The notes beneath the pieces are model-generated. The model had not been told where the DNA came from, did not search any database, and worked only from the letters and a program-made list of their open reading frames with translations. DNA of 64,000 bases, from positions 4,030,001 to 4,094,000 of the forward strand of contig OZ020267.1 in assembly GCA_963971225.1 (NCBI GenBank), written 5' to 3'. The position numbers were made by a program, and so were the translations under genes. Source of the stretch: Melieria omissa. Lineage: Eukaryota; Arthropoda; Insecta; Diptera; Ulidiidae. This document shows, one piece after another, positions 1-12,070 of this stretch (positions are counted from its first letter, which is position 1; each line of letters starts with the position of its first letter).

Positions 1-598
1 GTCCCGTACGTGATTTATTACACTCGACCCTGAAATGGTGGCGTGGCGGAATGCTGTGCGCTGGTATTGGAGATATTGGCGGAGGCGTCGGCAGGCTTAG
101 CAAGATGGAGGCGGTGAAGCTGGGCGGCGCATGCTGTGCAACTCTAATAAGCATGTTGCATGTGGCAACTACTTGAATTTAAAGTTCACAAAACATTTAC
201 TGAAACAATTACTTCCAGGACATAACAAATGAGATCTAATTAGTGAAAGAAAAGTGTTGCCAACTTGGTTCGCACAATAGGAAAAATAATTTAAAAAATA
301 TCCTAAATCACTGAAATAAACTTTGATTTCAATTCATGGAGTCTTATTGGTTTTTTTGTTGTTTCTTATATTTGCGCACATTCCTCTAACATGTTGCATG
401 CTGCAGTCATTGCAATGCGCACCGCTTTATGCTGCCGCAATATTCATAAATTTGTTTTTTCAACAAGCGACACAATAAAAACCACTACAAACTTGTTGAG
501 AGGTGTGTGCCGCAAAGTGTTAAAAACATAAATAATAACGCTAAGTAGCACTTTAAGAATTTACATGCAGCACATGCAGCATGCAACACAATGCGCAC
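1..598. other. Intergenic or intronic spacer
   Basis: No convincing open reading frame or RNA gene. The first 140 bases are GC-richer, and the rest is AT-rich with several TGCATG-like words. Nothing else is recognised. Confidence 0.5.
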
Positions 599-599
599 A

Positions 600-1165
600 A
601 AACACACACACACACATACTAACCAACACTACCACTTGAGGGGCTCGGCATTCGGTGTTCGGCGACCATTTTGCATGCACACTTCAAAATTCGGGAATTA
701 TGCGCGAGGATTTGGCGAAAAAGAGTGCAAGACGGCCGTGCAACATGCCACGAACGCTTTGAATAATGGCCGAAAAAGCCACAGCACCGCAGCGCCACCG
801 ACTTCGTTGCGCCACTGAAAGCCTTGCACCGAATCGCAGCGCGGCGCGGCGGGGCGGCAATGCTGCCGCGTGTTGCTTTTGATAGTCCGCTGCGTCGGCC
901 ACGAGTGTGTTGTTGTGGTTAATCCTTTTGAGCTTTGCCGCATAAGGAAACTGAGCACCTTTGCGCCCCTTGGCCCTGCTGCACTGCTGGCCGCAAAGAA
1001 ATACTCGCGGCGGTATTAAGCGAAAACGTTGAGTTGATTTGTTGAATCGTTTCGCTGTGGCACTGGAAAGCGAACGACCAATGCGTGCTGCATCATTCGC
1101 GCTCGTTCAGGTGGCATAAACTTCCGCAATAGTTCGGTCGAGAGACAGAGTGCCACCTCAGATAG
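600..1165. other. GC-rich island, possible regulatory DNA
   Basis: Composition rises sharply against the AT-rich flanks, with GCGGCGCGGCGGGGCGG-type words near 840. Short open frames exist on both strands, but they overlap each other and show no recognisable domain, so I treat them as composition artefacts. It could be an enhancer, a promoter or an untranslated exon; the sequence alone does not decide. Confidence 0.35.
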
Positions 1166-1390
1166 TTCACCTTGCGAACAACTGCGCTTCGAGATAAATA
1201 TGTCAGCAGTTCAAAGCTGTGGGCAAAGTAGCTCAACTCACAATGGGACAATGTTGGGACACCGTTTTATTAAAACATTTTTTTCATCAGTCTTTTCTTC
1301 TCTTAGGCAAAAAACAAATTTAGTCTTTAATCTTTTTTTGATAATTTACTACTTCAGAATATTCCAACTCAAGTTATTGAATTTATTTTT

Positions 1391-1535
1391 CATTTTAATT
1401 TATTTTATTTTTTTATTATTTTATTTTCTTTTATTTTATTTTATTTTATTTTATTTTATTTTATTTTATTTTATTTTATTTTATTTTATTTATTTTGTTC
1501 AATGTTATTTTATTTTTTATTTTATTTCTGAAACA
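1391..1535. repeat. (TTTTA)n pentanucleotide microsatellite
   Basis: A nearly pure run of TTTTA units at about 1429-1490, flanked by imperfect ATTTT-type sequence. The open frame across it (repeated FYFILFYFIL) is simply the repeat translated and is not a gene. Confidence 0.9.
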
Positions 1536-1539
1536 CCTA

Positions 1540-2585
1540 AGATATTGTTCAGAAAAACGCTGTTACAAAACAACTACACAGATACAACAACAACAATAGT
1601 GTTTCAAAAGTTGAATAACTCTACAAATTGTAAAATACTTCATTAGTATTTGGTAACAATACAACAACTTTAACTTTAATCGCCCATTTCATTGGTTTGA
1701 GCGTCCTTTTCTCGTTTACCTCTACTCACAGCACCTTTCCCCTCTCACACTTTCTTTACTTTCTTTCTTCTGCCTCAAACTCATCCCAGGCAGCACATCC
1801 AGCCCCAGTCAGAGCTAAAGCACTTTTGATGGCGTTGCCAATGTCATCATCAGCAGATAAAAAATCCATTAAAATAAAAATACGATAACAAAAATTTCAC
1901 TCAATTTTTTTTTTAATTCTTACTCCTATCCCATACTTCAGCTTCCATGTTCTTTTTCCGCTTGAGTATGTACCCATATTTATGTAAGCTTGTTTCTTTC
2001 AAAATATTCTAACCACAAAACTTAAACGGGTCGCTGGGGCTGTTGTGGGTGGGAGAATTTTTTAAATATAATTCTGTCATGCCATAAATTGTTCAGGATG
2101 TAAGGATATCATTAGAAAGCGGCGGCGGCGTTAGACGTGACAGGCTCTCAAAAAAAAACTTTCACTTTTGGTGTGTGCATGTTGCTGTGTTGTTGTTGTT
2201 GTTGTTTAATAGCAATGGGGCAGCCTACACCTATTTAGCTGGCCACTCGAGAACAACAAAAACTTGTGTGCCACATAATTTAAATATCTAGTGGTGCGAT
2301 ATTTTGAGTAGTTGGTACTAACTACTAGTAGTCGGGTTTTTAATTTCATTACGATGATATTTAGAAATTAAAAAAATTATATAATTTCAATGAAATGCAA
2401 TCATGTTACATATTTTATGTAATACACTATTTTTTTGAAAAAAATTCCAAATCAGACATAAGACATTTGCATCACAACCGAATACTCTTTACTGAAACAA
2501 TAAACTATACGCTTTGCATGACTTTTACGGCACTAAATATACCAAATTTTGTTGTTGTAATTGAAAGGAAGACATTTGTTGGCCC
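1540..2585. other. AT-rich spacer
   Basis: AT-rich, with a short GTT run near 2188-2206 and no supported gene. The fragment near 2300-2580 uses words similar to the tandem duplication just to the right (ACTAGTAGTCG, CAAGTAC) and may be a more diverged unit of the same repeat. Confidence 0.4.
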
Positions 2586-3330
2586 ATTAAACGTTACTTT
2601 TCGAGTTTTATATACTAAAATCAAGTACTTGTACTAAAATCAAGTAGTCGTTGGTTCAATAATCGTTACTTGTCATATTTCTTTAACGTTTTTAAACAAC
2701 TTCTGCACGATTTTTCATAAAACCTATCGGCGATTATTTTTTTTCCAAACCCAAATACCCATGGAATACTTAATCGTTGGCATTTTAATACAACTCCCAC
2801 AGCAACAACGCTTTGCTAGCTTCTTTTCTACCTAAATTGCGTAAACAAATTTTTTTCTATACAAATTCTTGTAAAACATTCATGGGCCAAAAAAAACGTC
2901 GGCGAAAAAAAGAGACAGAAGATAATCATTTATAATCATTAATCATTAAACATTACTTGTCGACTTTTATATACTAAAATCGAGTACTTGCACTGAAACC
3001 AAGTACTCGTTGTTTCATTAATCGTTACCTATTGTTATTTGTTTAACATTATTGAACACCTTTTAAAAGATTTTTCATAAAAACTATCGGCGAATATTTT
3101 TTTTTCAAAACCGAGTACCCATTAAACACTTAATCGCTGCCATTTCAATACAACTCCCACAGCAACAACGCTTTGCTAGCTTCTTTCCTACCTTATTTAA
3201 ATTGTGCACAACAAAAAAAAATTCAAAATGTTTTCCCTATACAAATTCTTATAAAAAAAATGCTAGAGAGATGCCAAAAAAATAACTTTGGCAAAAGAAA
3301 AAACGAGACAGAAGAAAATCATTTATAGAG
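2586..3330. repeat. Two-unit direct tandem duplication, about 359 bp per unit
   Basis: The segment starting ATTAAACGTTACTT at 2586 recurs as ATTAAACATTACTT at 2945. Both units then run in the same order through TTTTATATACTAAAATC, GATTTTTCATAAAA, CTATCGGCGA, CAACTCCCACAGCAACAACG, CTTTGCTAGCTTCTTT and GAGACAGAAGA. The second unit ends near 3330. Units differ by scattered substitutions and small indels, so the duplication is not recent. No coding capacity is evident. It may be a diverged interspersed repeat that duplicated in place. Confidence 0.85.
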
Positions 3331-3399
3331 AAATAAACAACCGACGAACCCTCTGTTTTGGCGCACTCCAACGTTATTTATGATCTCATCCATCATTTT

Positions 3400-4180
3400 T
3401 ATCGTGAAAATACATTTTCCTGCCGCCTCGCAGCCGCAGCAACTGCCGCCGCAGCCACAGCTACCGCCACAGTCTCAACTTCAGCTTCAGCCTCGGCCTA
3501 TTGTCATTGGCCAAGGACTTGGCTGCAGACTCGTGTATTGCTTTCTTGTTGATTTTGCGAGTCCCTCGAAGAAATTAGTGCCGGAAGGTATGCAGCAACA
3601 CCAACAACAACTTGTAGGTAAATTTTTTTCCTCGCGCCAAGACACTGTGTAATGAGTTTACAACCCTCGCTTGAGTGGCGCTGCCAGTGGAGCGCACACG
3701 TATGTTGCACTGCGCCCACCACTTGGCCGCCTCGCCTTCGCCTTGGTCTGGTGTCGGCAACACGGCCAGCCACCCTTCCGGCAGCCGGGCGCTCAACAAC
3801 AGCAGCAGCAGTAGCAACACCAACAACAGCAGCGCCAGCAGTTAATGTTGATGACGTGTATGTGCGCAAAAATTGGGAAAATTACAAACGCTTTTCTCGC
3901 ATTCGTCCCCCTGTCCGCCTACGCTGCCGTCTCCACGCCCGCCTCCCAGCTGCCAATCGCACGAAAGTGCTGCAAATGTTGTTTACGCTTTTCATGGTTT
4001 CCTTTCGATTTCCTTCCAGTAAATTAGTGGGCAACTCCACTTCAACAAACTCGCCACATTTCATTTCATTTCAATTCTCTCGCTGCGCTGATGCGTGAAG
4101 CGTGTGGGAGAAACACCCACAAAAAAAAAGAAATAAATAAATTCCGCCTCTACCGGTCAGAGCGGCCGTTCGTTCTGGCG
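3400..4180. other. GC-rich island with CAG/CAA runs
   Basis: Contains CAGCAGCAGCAG and CAACAACAAC runs (about 3795-3830) and CGCC-rich sequence. Open frames of 90-148 codons occur in four frames at once and have low-complexity Ala/Gln/Leu content, the signature of repeat-driven openness rather than coding. Candidate regulatory DNA or an untranslated exon; no splice-bounded exon is convincing. Confidence 0.35.
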
Positions 4181-7100
4181 CTTTCGTTCATGAGCTCTGT
4201 CGGCAGGATAATTAACGAAAACTACGGTTTGAGGTTTATTTATTATTTTGCTAATGAAGTGCAGCTCGGACTTGGGGCAGTGGAGAGTTTAATCGGCAAC
4301 AGTGGAAGGGGACATTTGGGCAAAATATTCTTAAGATTATCGATGACTTTAATAATATTTTTGTGCAATTTAAGATTTCACGCAGCCAAGCATTTGCCTC
4401 GCCCCACAAGTGGGCTATAAGCCAACTACACTGCAAGTCATAACGTATAATGAACATAAATTAAAACGCATTTCATTTGGAAGAAACAAAAGTGCTGCAA
4501 CCAAACAAAAAATAATGCGAATTAAAAAAAATACAAAAAAAATACGTAAATAAATAAATATATGAACGAAAAAATGTGTAGAAAAATAGACTTGCTGCAA
4601 TGGCATAAGGAAAAAAAAACAACAAAAGAGTAATTTAAATGCGTCTCGACATGCGGAATGCACGTCGTCCAGTGGCCGATGTGGGGAGCAATCGCGCCGG
4701 TGCGGCGCGAAACGCCATGAAATGCTTTGATGCTCAAGCAAATGTCGGCCCATGTGTACGAATATTGCATACGTATGTCATGATGTGTGTGTGTGTGTGT
4801 GGAGTGTGTGTGTGGAGTGTGTGAGTTTCATAGTTCGAGCCAAGGAAATGTTCAGCACGCAAACACACATCCATACAACCATACATACGTGCAGTGTGAT
4901 TTTATTTATGACGTTGGCGCATTAAAAGTCAAAAAGATGCGACATAATATTGAATCGAAAAGAAATGCAGTTAAAACTTATAAAAGTCTCCATTAGATTA
5001 GGGACAATTTTCAGGCTTTGATTCTTTTAATTTGAAATTGTTTCCTTGCTCAAATATTACTCTCTCTGCTCAAACTACCTTCAGTAAATATTTTAATAAT
5101 CAAGTATTTGGAGTCCTTGAACTGCATATAAGTAGTAATAAACTTTTCAAGTCCCTTCATGCCATGACCTGGACTTTACGGCCTTTCAAAGTTGAACGCT
5201 TTATTTTAAATTTTCACTTGTAGCAAAATATCGTTAACAAGGCTGTCCTCAGATGCCCGTAGAATCTATATTTATCTAATGAAATCCCATTATTTTTCAC
5301 ATGTAGGGTTACATTATTTAAGCATTAATATGTCAAAAAATTTTATTTCAGAATTGTTTACTTTGACAAAAAAAAGCATATCTAACCTTTGTCTATTTTT
5401 TTTGACAAAAACGAGAAAAATCGGGATTTTCTATGGACTGCAACTTTTAAGTTTCCACAGCATTCCAAGAAAAACTTTTACACTGATTAGGTGGGACATT
5501 CACCTAAGTGTTGGTACTAAACTTATCTCTGGAGTCAAGCGTCAGTGTGAATATGAGCAATTTTCTCATGCCATCCCAAGTACTTTTTATACTCAGCACT
5601 GGTGGGCAACGATGTATTTTTAATTGCTGAGCAACGCTATAACGTATGAAAAACAGCAAAGCTGGTATTGAAAGGATAAATATGAATTTAAATACATCGG
5701 ATTGAGATGTGTATATAAATCTCATTGATTTATCTATGTCCGTCTGTTAATATGTCTTCCAACTCGTCTGTATGATGGAAGGTATTCATAATAGATTTTT
5801 AAAAAGTTGAGACACGAAACTGAAATTTTGTAGAAAAACTGTGAAAATCTTGAGAACAATATATGGGCGTGGTTTGCCCATTTTGTACAGGGCTGTCGGC
5901 AGTTAAACTCTTAGCAAGAAATTTTAAATCTTTGAGAGTGAAATTGTCTTCGAAAAAAATTCTATCAATTTGCCTTTCACAGTCTTCATAAAACAACTGT
6001 AATCCTTTCCACTCTTTTATAAAATTCACACATGCAACAAAGATGGCTTTGAAATGTTGGCTAAGGAAGCTAAGCTTAGTCATTCTTAATGAAGGATTTG
6101 GCACCAGTTTCCAAAAATTGTTACCGTTTGGTTAACCCAAATTGGAACTTAATGCCGGCACTACTTCCAATAGCGCCTGGAGGCCTGTGGCTCCTTCTCT
6201 TCTATTCGAATTTCTCACTAGCAATAAAAACTGTTATTATTATTAGATCGTATTCTCTGTCGTGGCACTCTCACACAAAGATCGGTTAACGCTGTCTTTA
6301 AGAGATGATTTTCTAAAGTAATGATTACTCCGACCAACAGACAGCAGATCCTTTAATTACCCCTCGATTTTCATGCTTAATCTCAAAATAGTCTTTTATC
6401 AACAATTTTTCTTTTCTACAATAACTCTTAGATTTGGCTTTTCAGTTTGCCTCAGCTGAAACTAAGCCAAAAAACTAAAAATGAATCACACAAGGAAATA
6501 ATTCCTAGTTTTTATTTTAAGCCATTTCATTGTACAACACACACACACACACCGAACGCACATGCACATATTTTGCAACTCGAGTACCGCCAAGATAAAT
6601 CCCCTACTCATTGCAGTACTTTGCCGCAATAGCAACAACAAAACGACGCCAGCCGCAAACAGTATGAAGGCGCGCGGATACTTCTTCATATGAGGCGAAA
6701 TGATAAATTGCAGTGCAAAAGACGAGCGACGTAAAACGCAGTTGTTGGCTTTGAGACTGAAAAGCGTGCCGCCGCCGTCGCGGCGTATACGCGAATTGGA
6801 CGCGCATGAATGTCGAATGCATGTGCCGCACTCCAACTAAGACTTATGTAAATATAAACGGTTTATTTGCTAGCAGGATCCCAAAAACAACAACGTCCAA
6901 ACGATTTTTAATTTAACATTAAATCCAACATAAATTATAAATCAAATATTTGTATTTGTAATCAAAGCTTAGAAATGAATGCTGCACGTTAAATGTTGCC
7001 TCAGTTAATTTCATTAAAAAATATTTACTTGATTGCTTGAATATGTACATAAATTTCTGCTCCCCCAGTCAGCGATCCATAAAATCGAAAATCGAATTAC

Positions 7101-7759
7101 AAATTCTTTTATTTAAAAATTATATCATTTCTTGTTTTGTCACAACATTCGCCATAATTTCACGCATCTTCGCAGCTGTCGTCAATGGCTTCGCCGCTTC
7201 GCTTTGGTCCTCGAGCGCAGCGCCCTTGATCGGCCATATTGTCGGCATATGTTGCACTTATGTTATGCCAGTTGAAATTAACATATCAGAAAGCAATTTC
7301 AATTTGATTTCAACTTCATCTCGCTCGCTGAAATTTGAATATGGCGCAGCCATCGCTATGCAAATGAATGTTGCCGTCAATGCTTTTCCACTACATAAAT
7401 TCCATTTTTTTCGAATTCCCAATTCATTTGCGTGCATATATTTTCTCGTGTCATGATAGTTTTATGTTTTAAGCGAACTGTTGTTGACACTTTTGTTACA
7501 TGGCAAAAACAAAATTTATAATGTCACGCTGGATTTTTTGTGGCTTCATTATTTTGCGTCTGAAAGTGCACAATTACTTGAAAAATTCTCATGAAAGGGT
7601 TCATGAGCTGGTTTTGAAGTGTGAAATTGTTATTTACATAGACTGAGAAAAAGTGATGACAAAATGACAACATTCAACTTTGGATACTCGAAAACCTTAA
7701 ATTATGAGCTTCAGATTATTTTTCTGTATCTCTTTATATGAAATTTGATACCGTGTTCT
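4181..7759. other. AT-rich spacer with CA/GT microsatellites
   Basis: Mostly AT-rich. There is a (GT)n tract at about 4784-4825 and a short (CA)n tract at about 6535-6552. The words ATATGGGCGTGGTTTGCCC near 5862 resemble those seen in degraded fly repeats, but no element end could be drawn. No supported gene. Confidence 0.4.
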
Positions 7760-7829
7760 TAAATTTTTTATTTATTTATTTACATTGTTTTATTTACATT
7801 ATTTATTTATAATTTTTGAATTTTTTTAA

Positions 7830-8110
7830 GTTTATACAAATTTATTGCAATAGTAAAATTGTGTTTTTATTTTTGTTTTTATTTAAATTATTTTATTTGC
7901 TTTACTTTTTTTTAATGTTTATTTATGTATTTATGTATACAAATTTAATTATACAAATTCGTCGCAATAGTAAAAATATTTGTTATTTTGTTTGTTTATA
8001 TATTTACATTATATTATTTACATTATTTATTTATTTATTTTTTGATTTTTATTTAAATTTATACAAATTTAATTTTATACAAATTTATTCCAATAGTAAA
8101 AAAGTGCGAT
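7830..8110. repeat. Diverged AT-rich tandem repeat, three units
   Basis: The motif TTATACAAATTTATTGCAATAG and close variants begin at about 7832, 7949 and 8074, so the period is roughly 117-125 bp. The flanking sequence is runs of ATTT. The open frame across it is low complexity and not coding. Confidence 0.7.
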
Positions 8111-8184
8111 ATTTTTAAAATATTTTTAATATTTGTTGGAATGAAACATTTTACATAGGAATGATGTCCTTAAATACTGAAAAT

Positions 8185-8555
8185 CTTTCTCAGGCGCTCT
8201 TAGAACTACCCCAACCTCAGCCTTAGAAGTTTTACTTCACCTCATCCCACTAGATCTACATTGCAAAAAGTCGGCGGCAATTACAAGCCAAAGACTTCGT
8301 GCGTTCGGCAATTGGTCGGAATCAACTACGGGTCACAATAGGATACTCTCTCTCTTAGGACAAACTGGAGAACTCGATTAATCTGCTCCTCAACTTCTCT
8401 TCAACAAGAAGTTCTCCTGTACCATCCCAGACAGGAGCAGCTGGGAGGACGACTCAACACCACTAATAGGTAGCTCATGTCAGGTCTTCACTGATGGCTC
8501 TAAGCTAAATGGAGCGAACGGCGGAGGCGTCTTTTCGGACTCTTTGGGTATAAAC
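8185..8555 (+). pseudogene. Non-LTR retrotransposon RNase H fragment
   Basis: Conceptual translation gives GALRTTPTSALEVLLHL and then, after a stop and decay, CQVFTDGSKLNGANGGGVFSD. These match the linker and the first RNase H motif (TDGS with the first catalytic Asp) of I/Jockey-group non-LTR elements. The fragment stops abruptly at about 8555, before the second and third catalytic motifs, where RTE-like sequence starts. It has no start, has in-frame stops and is inactive. Homology is inferred from motif recognition, not from a search. Confidence 0.7.
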
Positions 8556-8559
8556 TACT

Positions 8560-9607
8560 GATTGGACCTACGCTGATTGGACCTTATAAGTGCGGCTTTA
8601 GACCTGGTAAGTCCACCATTGACCAGATATTCACTCTACGCCAAATCCTGGAAAAGACCCATGAGAATCAAATCGATACACACCATCTCTTCAGCGATTA
8701 CAAGGCAGCATTCGATAGCCCGATAAGGAATCGTCTATATGCCACATTGTCTGAACTTGGTATTCCTGCAAAGCTTGTGAGACTTTTCAGAGCGACGTTG
8801 AGCACTACGCGCAGCTCCGTCAAGGTTGGAAGTGACCTCTCCGACCCCTTTGATACCGTTCGAGGTTTCAGACAGGGCGATCCTTCCTGAGGTCCTGCGA
8901 CCTCTTTAACTTCACCATGAAGAGTGTTCTGCGCAAGGCGGGTGTACATGTAATGGCACAATTTTCAACACAAGTGTCCAGCTCCTTGCTTATGCTGGTG
9001 ACATCTCGGACGTAACAAGCGAGATGTCACCACTGCCTTTGCGGCTATCGAAAGAGAATCTGCCAAAATGGGTCTGATGGTAAATGAGGGCAAGACGAAG
9101 TATATGCTGTCTACACGCAGGGACCTGCAGCGGCTAGGGTCTCACGTCGAGGCCGACAGGTATACCTTTGAAGTTGTCAAGGAATTCGTCTACCTTGGCA
9201 CCGCCATCAACAGCAGCAATGATGTCAGTCTGGAGATAAAGCGAAGGATTACTCTTGCCAACAGGTGCTACTACGGTCTCGGTAGGCAATTGAGAAGTAG
9301 ATACCTCTCTCGACCGACAAAACTTGCACTCTATAGGACGCTTATCTTGCCCGTGCTCCTCTATGGCGCTGAAGCATGGACAATGACACGAAACGACATA
9401 GCGGCCCTTGGAGTGTTCGAGAGGAAGGTGCTTCGCAAAATTTTCGGCCCTGTTCGTGTTCGTGACGACTATCGCATACGAACCAATAACGAGCTGTATG
9501 AGTTGTATAAGGACATGGACGTAGCGCAGCGAATTAACATCCAGCGGCTACGCTGGCTCGGTCATGTGTGCCGTATGGACGACGAAGCTCCGGCGAAAAA
9601 GGTGTTC
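8560..9607 (+). pseudogene. RTE-like non-LTR reverse transcriptase, decayed, 5' and 3' truncated
   Basis: Reads CGFRPGKSTIDQIFTLRQ (RT fingers), then FSDYKAAFDSP (motif A region), then GFRQGDPS (motif B). A stop and frameshift follow near 8888. The motif C region at about 8990 reads LLAYAGDISD, so the YADD catalytic box has become YAGD. From 9068 the frame is intact for 180 codons: LMVNEGKTKYM, FVYLGTAINSSND, LYGAEAWTMTRNDI, and LRWLGHVCRMDDEAPAKKVF, the C-terminal signature of RTE-like elements. The element sequence stops at about 9607 in AT-rich DNA, so it lacks the true 3' end seen in the copy at 18770-19015. Family assignment rests on remembered motif patterns. Confidence 0.8.
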
Positions 9608-9717
9608 GAAAATTTTGTTTGTGTTCCTTAAACCTTCAATATATTGTAAAAAGATTGATAATAAAGGAGCTGAACAATAAATAATTTTGTAAAGCATTAA
9701 AAATTCCCCTTTCTAAC

Positions 9718-9897
9718 GTGCCATGCTACCTTAAAGCGAACTTCGAGGAACTGGGAAAAATGGTTCGTTTTAACCGAAAAACCGCTCTAAAAGGGGTCCG
9801 TAATAAGCGAAAACATAGCGCCCGTACTTTTGAAATTGGTTTGTTGTAGGCGGAAAATCGTTTTAAACGGGCTCTGGTTTAAACGAAAAGCACTGTA
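9718..9897. repeat. Possible pogo/Tigger-type MITE fragment
   Basis: The words GTTTTAACCGAAAAACCGC and GTTTAAACGAAAAGCACTG, with a right end reading AGCACTGTA (reverse TACAGTGCT), resemble ends of pogo-type MITEs. The left end is not clearly an inverted repeat of the right. Tentative. Confidence 0.3.
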
Positions 9898-9899
9898 TT

Positions 9900-11149
9900 T
9901 ACTCGCACAACTCACTTTGCTATAACATGTGACAAGTGAAAACTAGACGGTTTTCACACATGGATCGACCAGCACAACGCATTGAAACAGTTCTCTACGA
10001 ACATGTTCGCTAAATCTATATCTCAGATCTTATGTTTCAGTTGCACATTTCAAATTTTTTTCCAATCCGGTAGATGTCAGCAAATAAAAATTAATATTGT
10101 GGCAACGAAAACTAGGTATTAAATTTTCTTCAGCAAATTTTTTGTTCATGGATTGTTTGTCCTTCTAAAGTCCTCTCGGACAGGCAAACGATGCGAACGT
10201 TTGCAAGTGCGCGTAATTTATAATTTTTTGACCAAAATTTATTGTGGACAAACATCAAATTATATAAATATTTGCTCTAACGTAAGTCAATAGAGAAGCG
10301 ACGCCACACAAAGTGCAAAAATTATTCATTGAAGCAGAAAAGTCCAGAATCGGCAATGGCGCAGCGCCGAGTCGAGTCGAGTTGAGCTCAAATTGAGCAT
10401 ACACCAATATTTTAATAGTTTAACGCAAAACAATAAATAAAATAAAATCAATTGCAAAAAACCAAGCAAAAAAAGAAGAAGAATGCCAACAGCAGCAACA
10501 ACAGTCGAACGAGCAATGAAGCCAAAATGAACACAGCAACAACAACGACAACGACAGCGGCAAAAACTAAACACAACAAATAGCAAATAAGCAAATATAC
10601 AAATAATAATATGCCACAGTGACAACAACAACAACAACAGAACGACAGTATGGCATTTACACAACAAAAACAACAAGCACTATAAAATCGTTCGCTTCCG
10701 TGCGATCACAGCTACTGGTATTTATTTAACAACTATAACAGCAATAGTCAGCCAACAACAATAACGATAACAACAACAACAGAACCTCTAAGAATAACAA
10801 TAACAGCAACAAATCGCATAAGCAAAGTGCAAACATTGTTGAGGCTGTAGCTGTTAGTTTGTTGTTGCTTTGATTTTTGTATAATATTTGTTGTTATTGT
10901 TCGTATGTTTTCTCTCGCAGCTCGAAGCGGTTTATGTGTTTGTTGTAGTCATTGTGGTGTCCTTTTCCTCAGTCATGTTCTGTGTGTGTGTGTGTTTGTT
11001 TGCCAATATCAAATGCAAACATTTATTCGAACAACAGCGGCACTAACAACAACAAAAACAAAAAACACATCGTAATAATATTCACATTTACAAGCATGTA
11101 TGCAAGTGCCCCCCACCCCCCGAGCCAACTCAATGGATTCGCTTTTCAA
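9900..11149. other. CAA-rich spacer
   Basis: Dense CAACAACAA and AACAACGACAACGACAG runs at about 10490-10830, then a (GT)n tract near 10980. Such CAA-rich stretches are common in fly 5' untranslated exons and introns. No promoter element or splice pair is clear enough to call, and the minus-strand Leu/Phe-rich frame is repeat-driven. Confidence 0.4.
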
Positions 11150-12070
11150 ATGCTTTTGGCAAGCGGCGTCTGCGTCTGATGCCAGCAGGCAGCGACGGCG
11201 GCGGTGAATTGGAGTAACTATCCAAGGCGAGCTGTGTTAAGTCAAACATAAAGCCCAGTCAAGAAGCCAAAGCGCCAGCCAAGCATTTCTCCTCAGCGCT
11301 CTGACTACGGCCCCGACTGCTTTCCAATCGAGCGCCACCACTTCAGCGCGCGCTTCTGCGGCGGAACGGCATCTTGTGGTCGCAAATGCCGCACTTACCT
11401 ACTCTTAAGTACTTATTTGTGTATAGCATGCACTCATGTGTGTGTGTGTGTGTGTGTGTACTGCATGCATTCAAAATGTTATTTTGTCAATCGAATTCCA
11501 ATTCATTTTTCATTCACAGTTCAGTGGGCACCTTTTTGTTATTTGTTGCCCATTTTTTTTCTTTTGTTTCTTCTTCTTCTTGCTTTGCAATAAAATAATA
11601 AAAGTTGCCGCATGCGACACAACTGTAACCACTTTGTGCCCTCTCACTTCCCCCTGGCATCACTTTGTAGGCGCCCATTTTGGATGATTTCTATTCCACG
11701 CTTTAATATTGCGTTATGCAATATTCCGTACTGTGCAACAAAAATTAAAAAAAAAATTTTCACACCGGGAAAATCCATATAGGCGTGAAACTAGAGACCA
11801 AACATAGTAATACTGGGTACATCCTTTGTCCTTTTATAAGAACTTCAAAATTTTAAAGGGGATAAAAAATGACAAATATATAAAAAATCTTTAACCTCGT
11901 TAGAATATGGCGATATGTATATCAAATAAAAGAAGAAAGGCTAAAAAATTTAAATAAAATTGATTTTTGATCTAATTTTACAGAAAGGATATGAAAAAGT
12001 CCTTTGAAAATTTTAATCCTTTAAATCCTTGAAAATTTATAAAGAATTTTCTTGAAAAGTAAGTATGTTA
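11150..12070. other. Spacer with a short GC-rich block
   Basis: GC-richer at 11150-11390, then a (GT)n tract at about 11437-11458, then AT-rich. No supported gene. Confidence 0.4.

Noticed and set aside
1200..1646. 148-codon frame with repeated FYFILFYFIL
   Set aside because: Translation of the (TTTTA)n microsatellite.
7816..8118. 100-codon Phe/Ile/Tyr-rich frame
   Set aside because: AT-rich tandem repeat, not a membrane protein gene.
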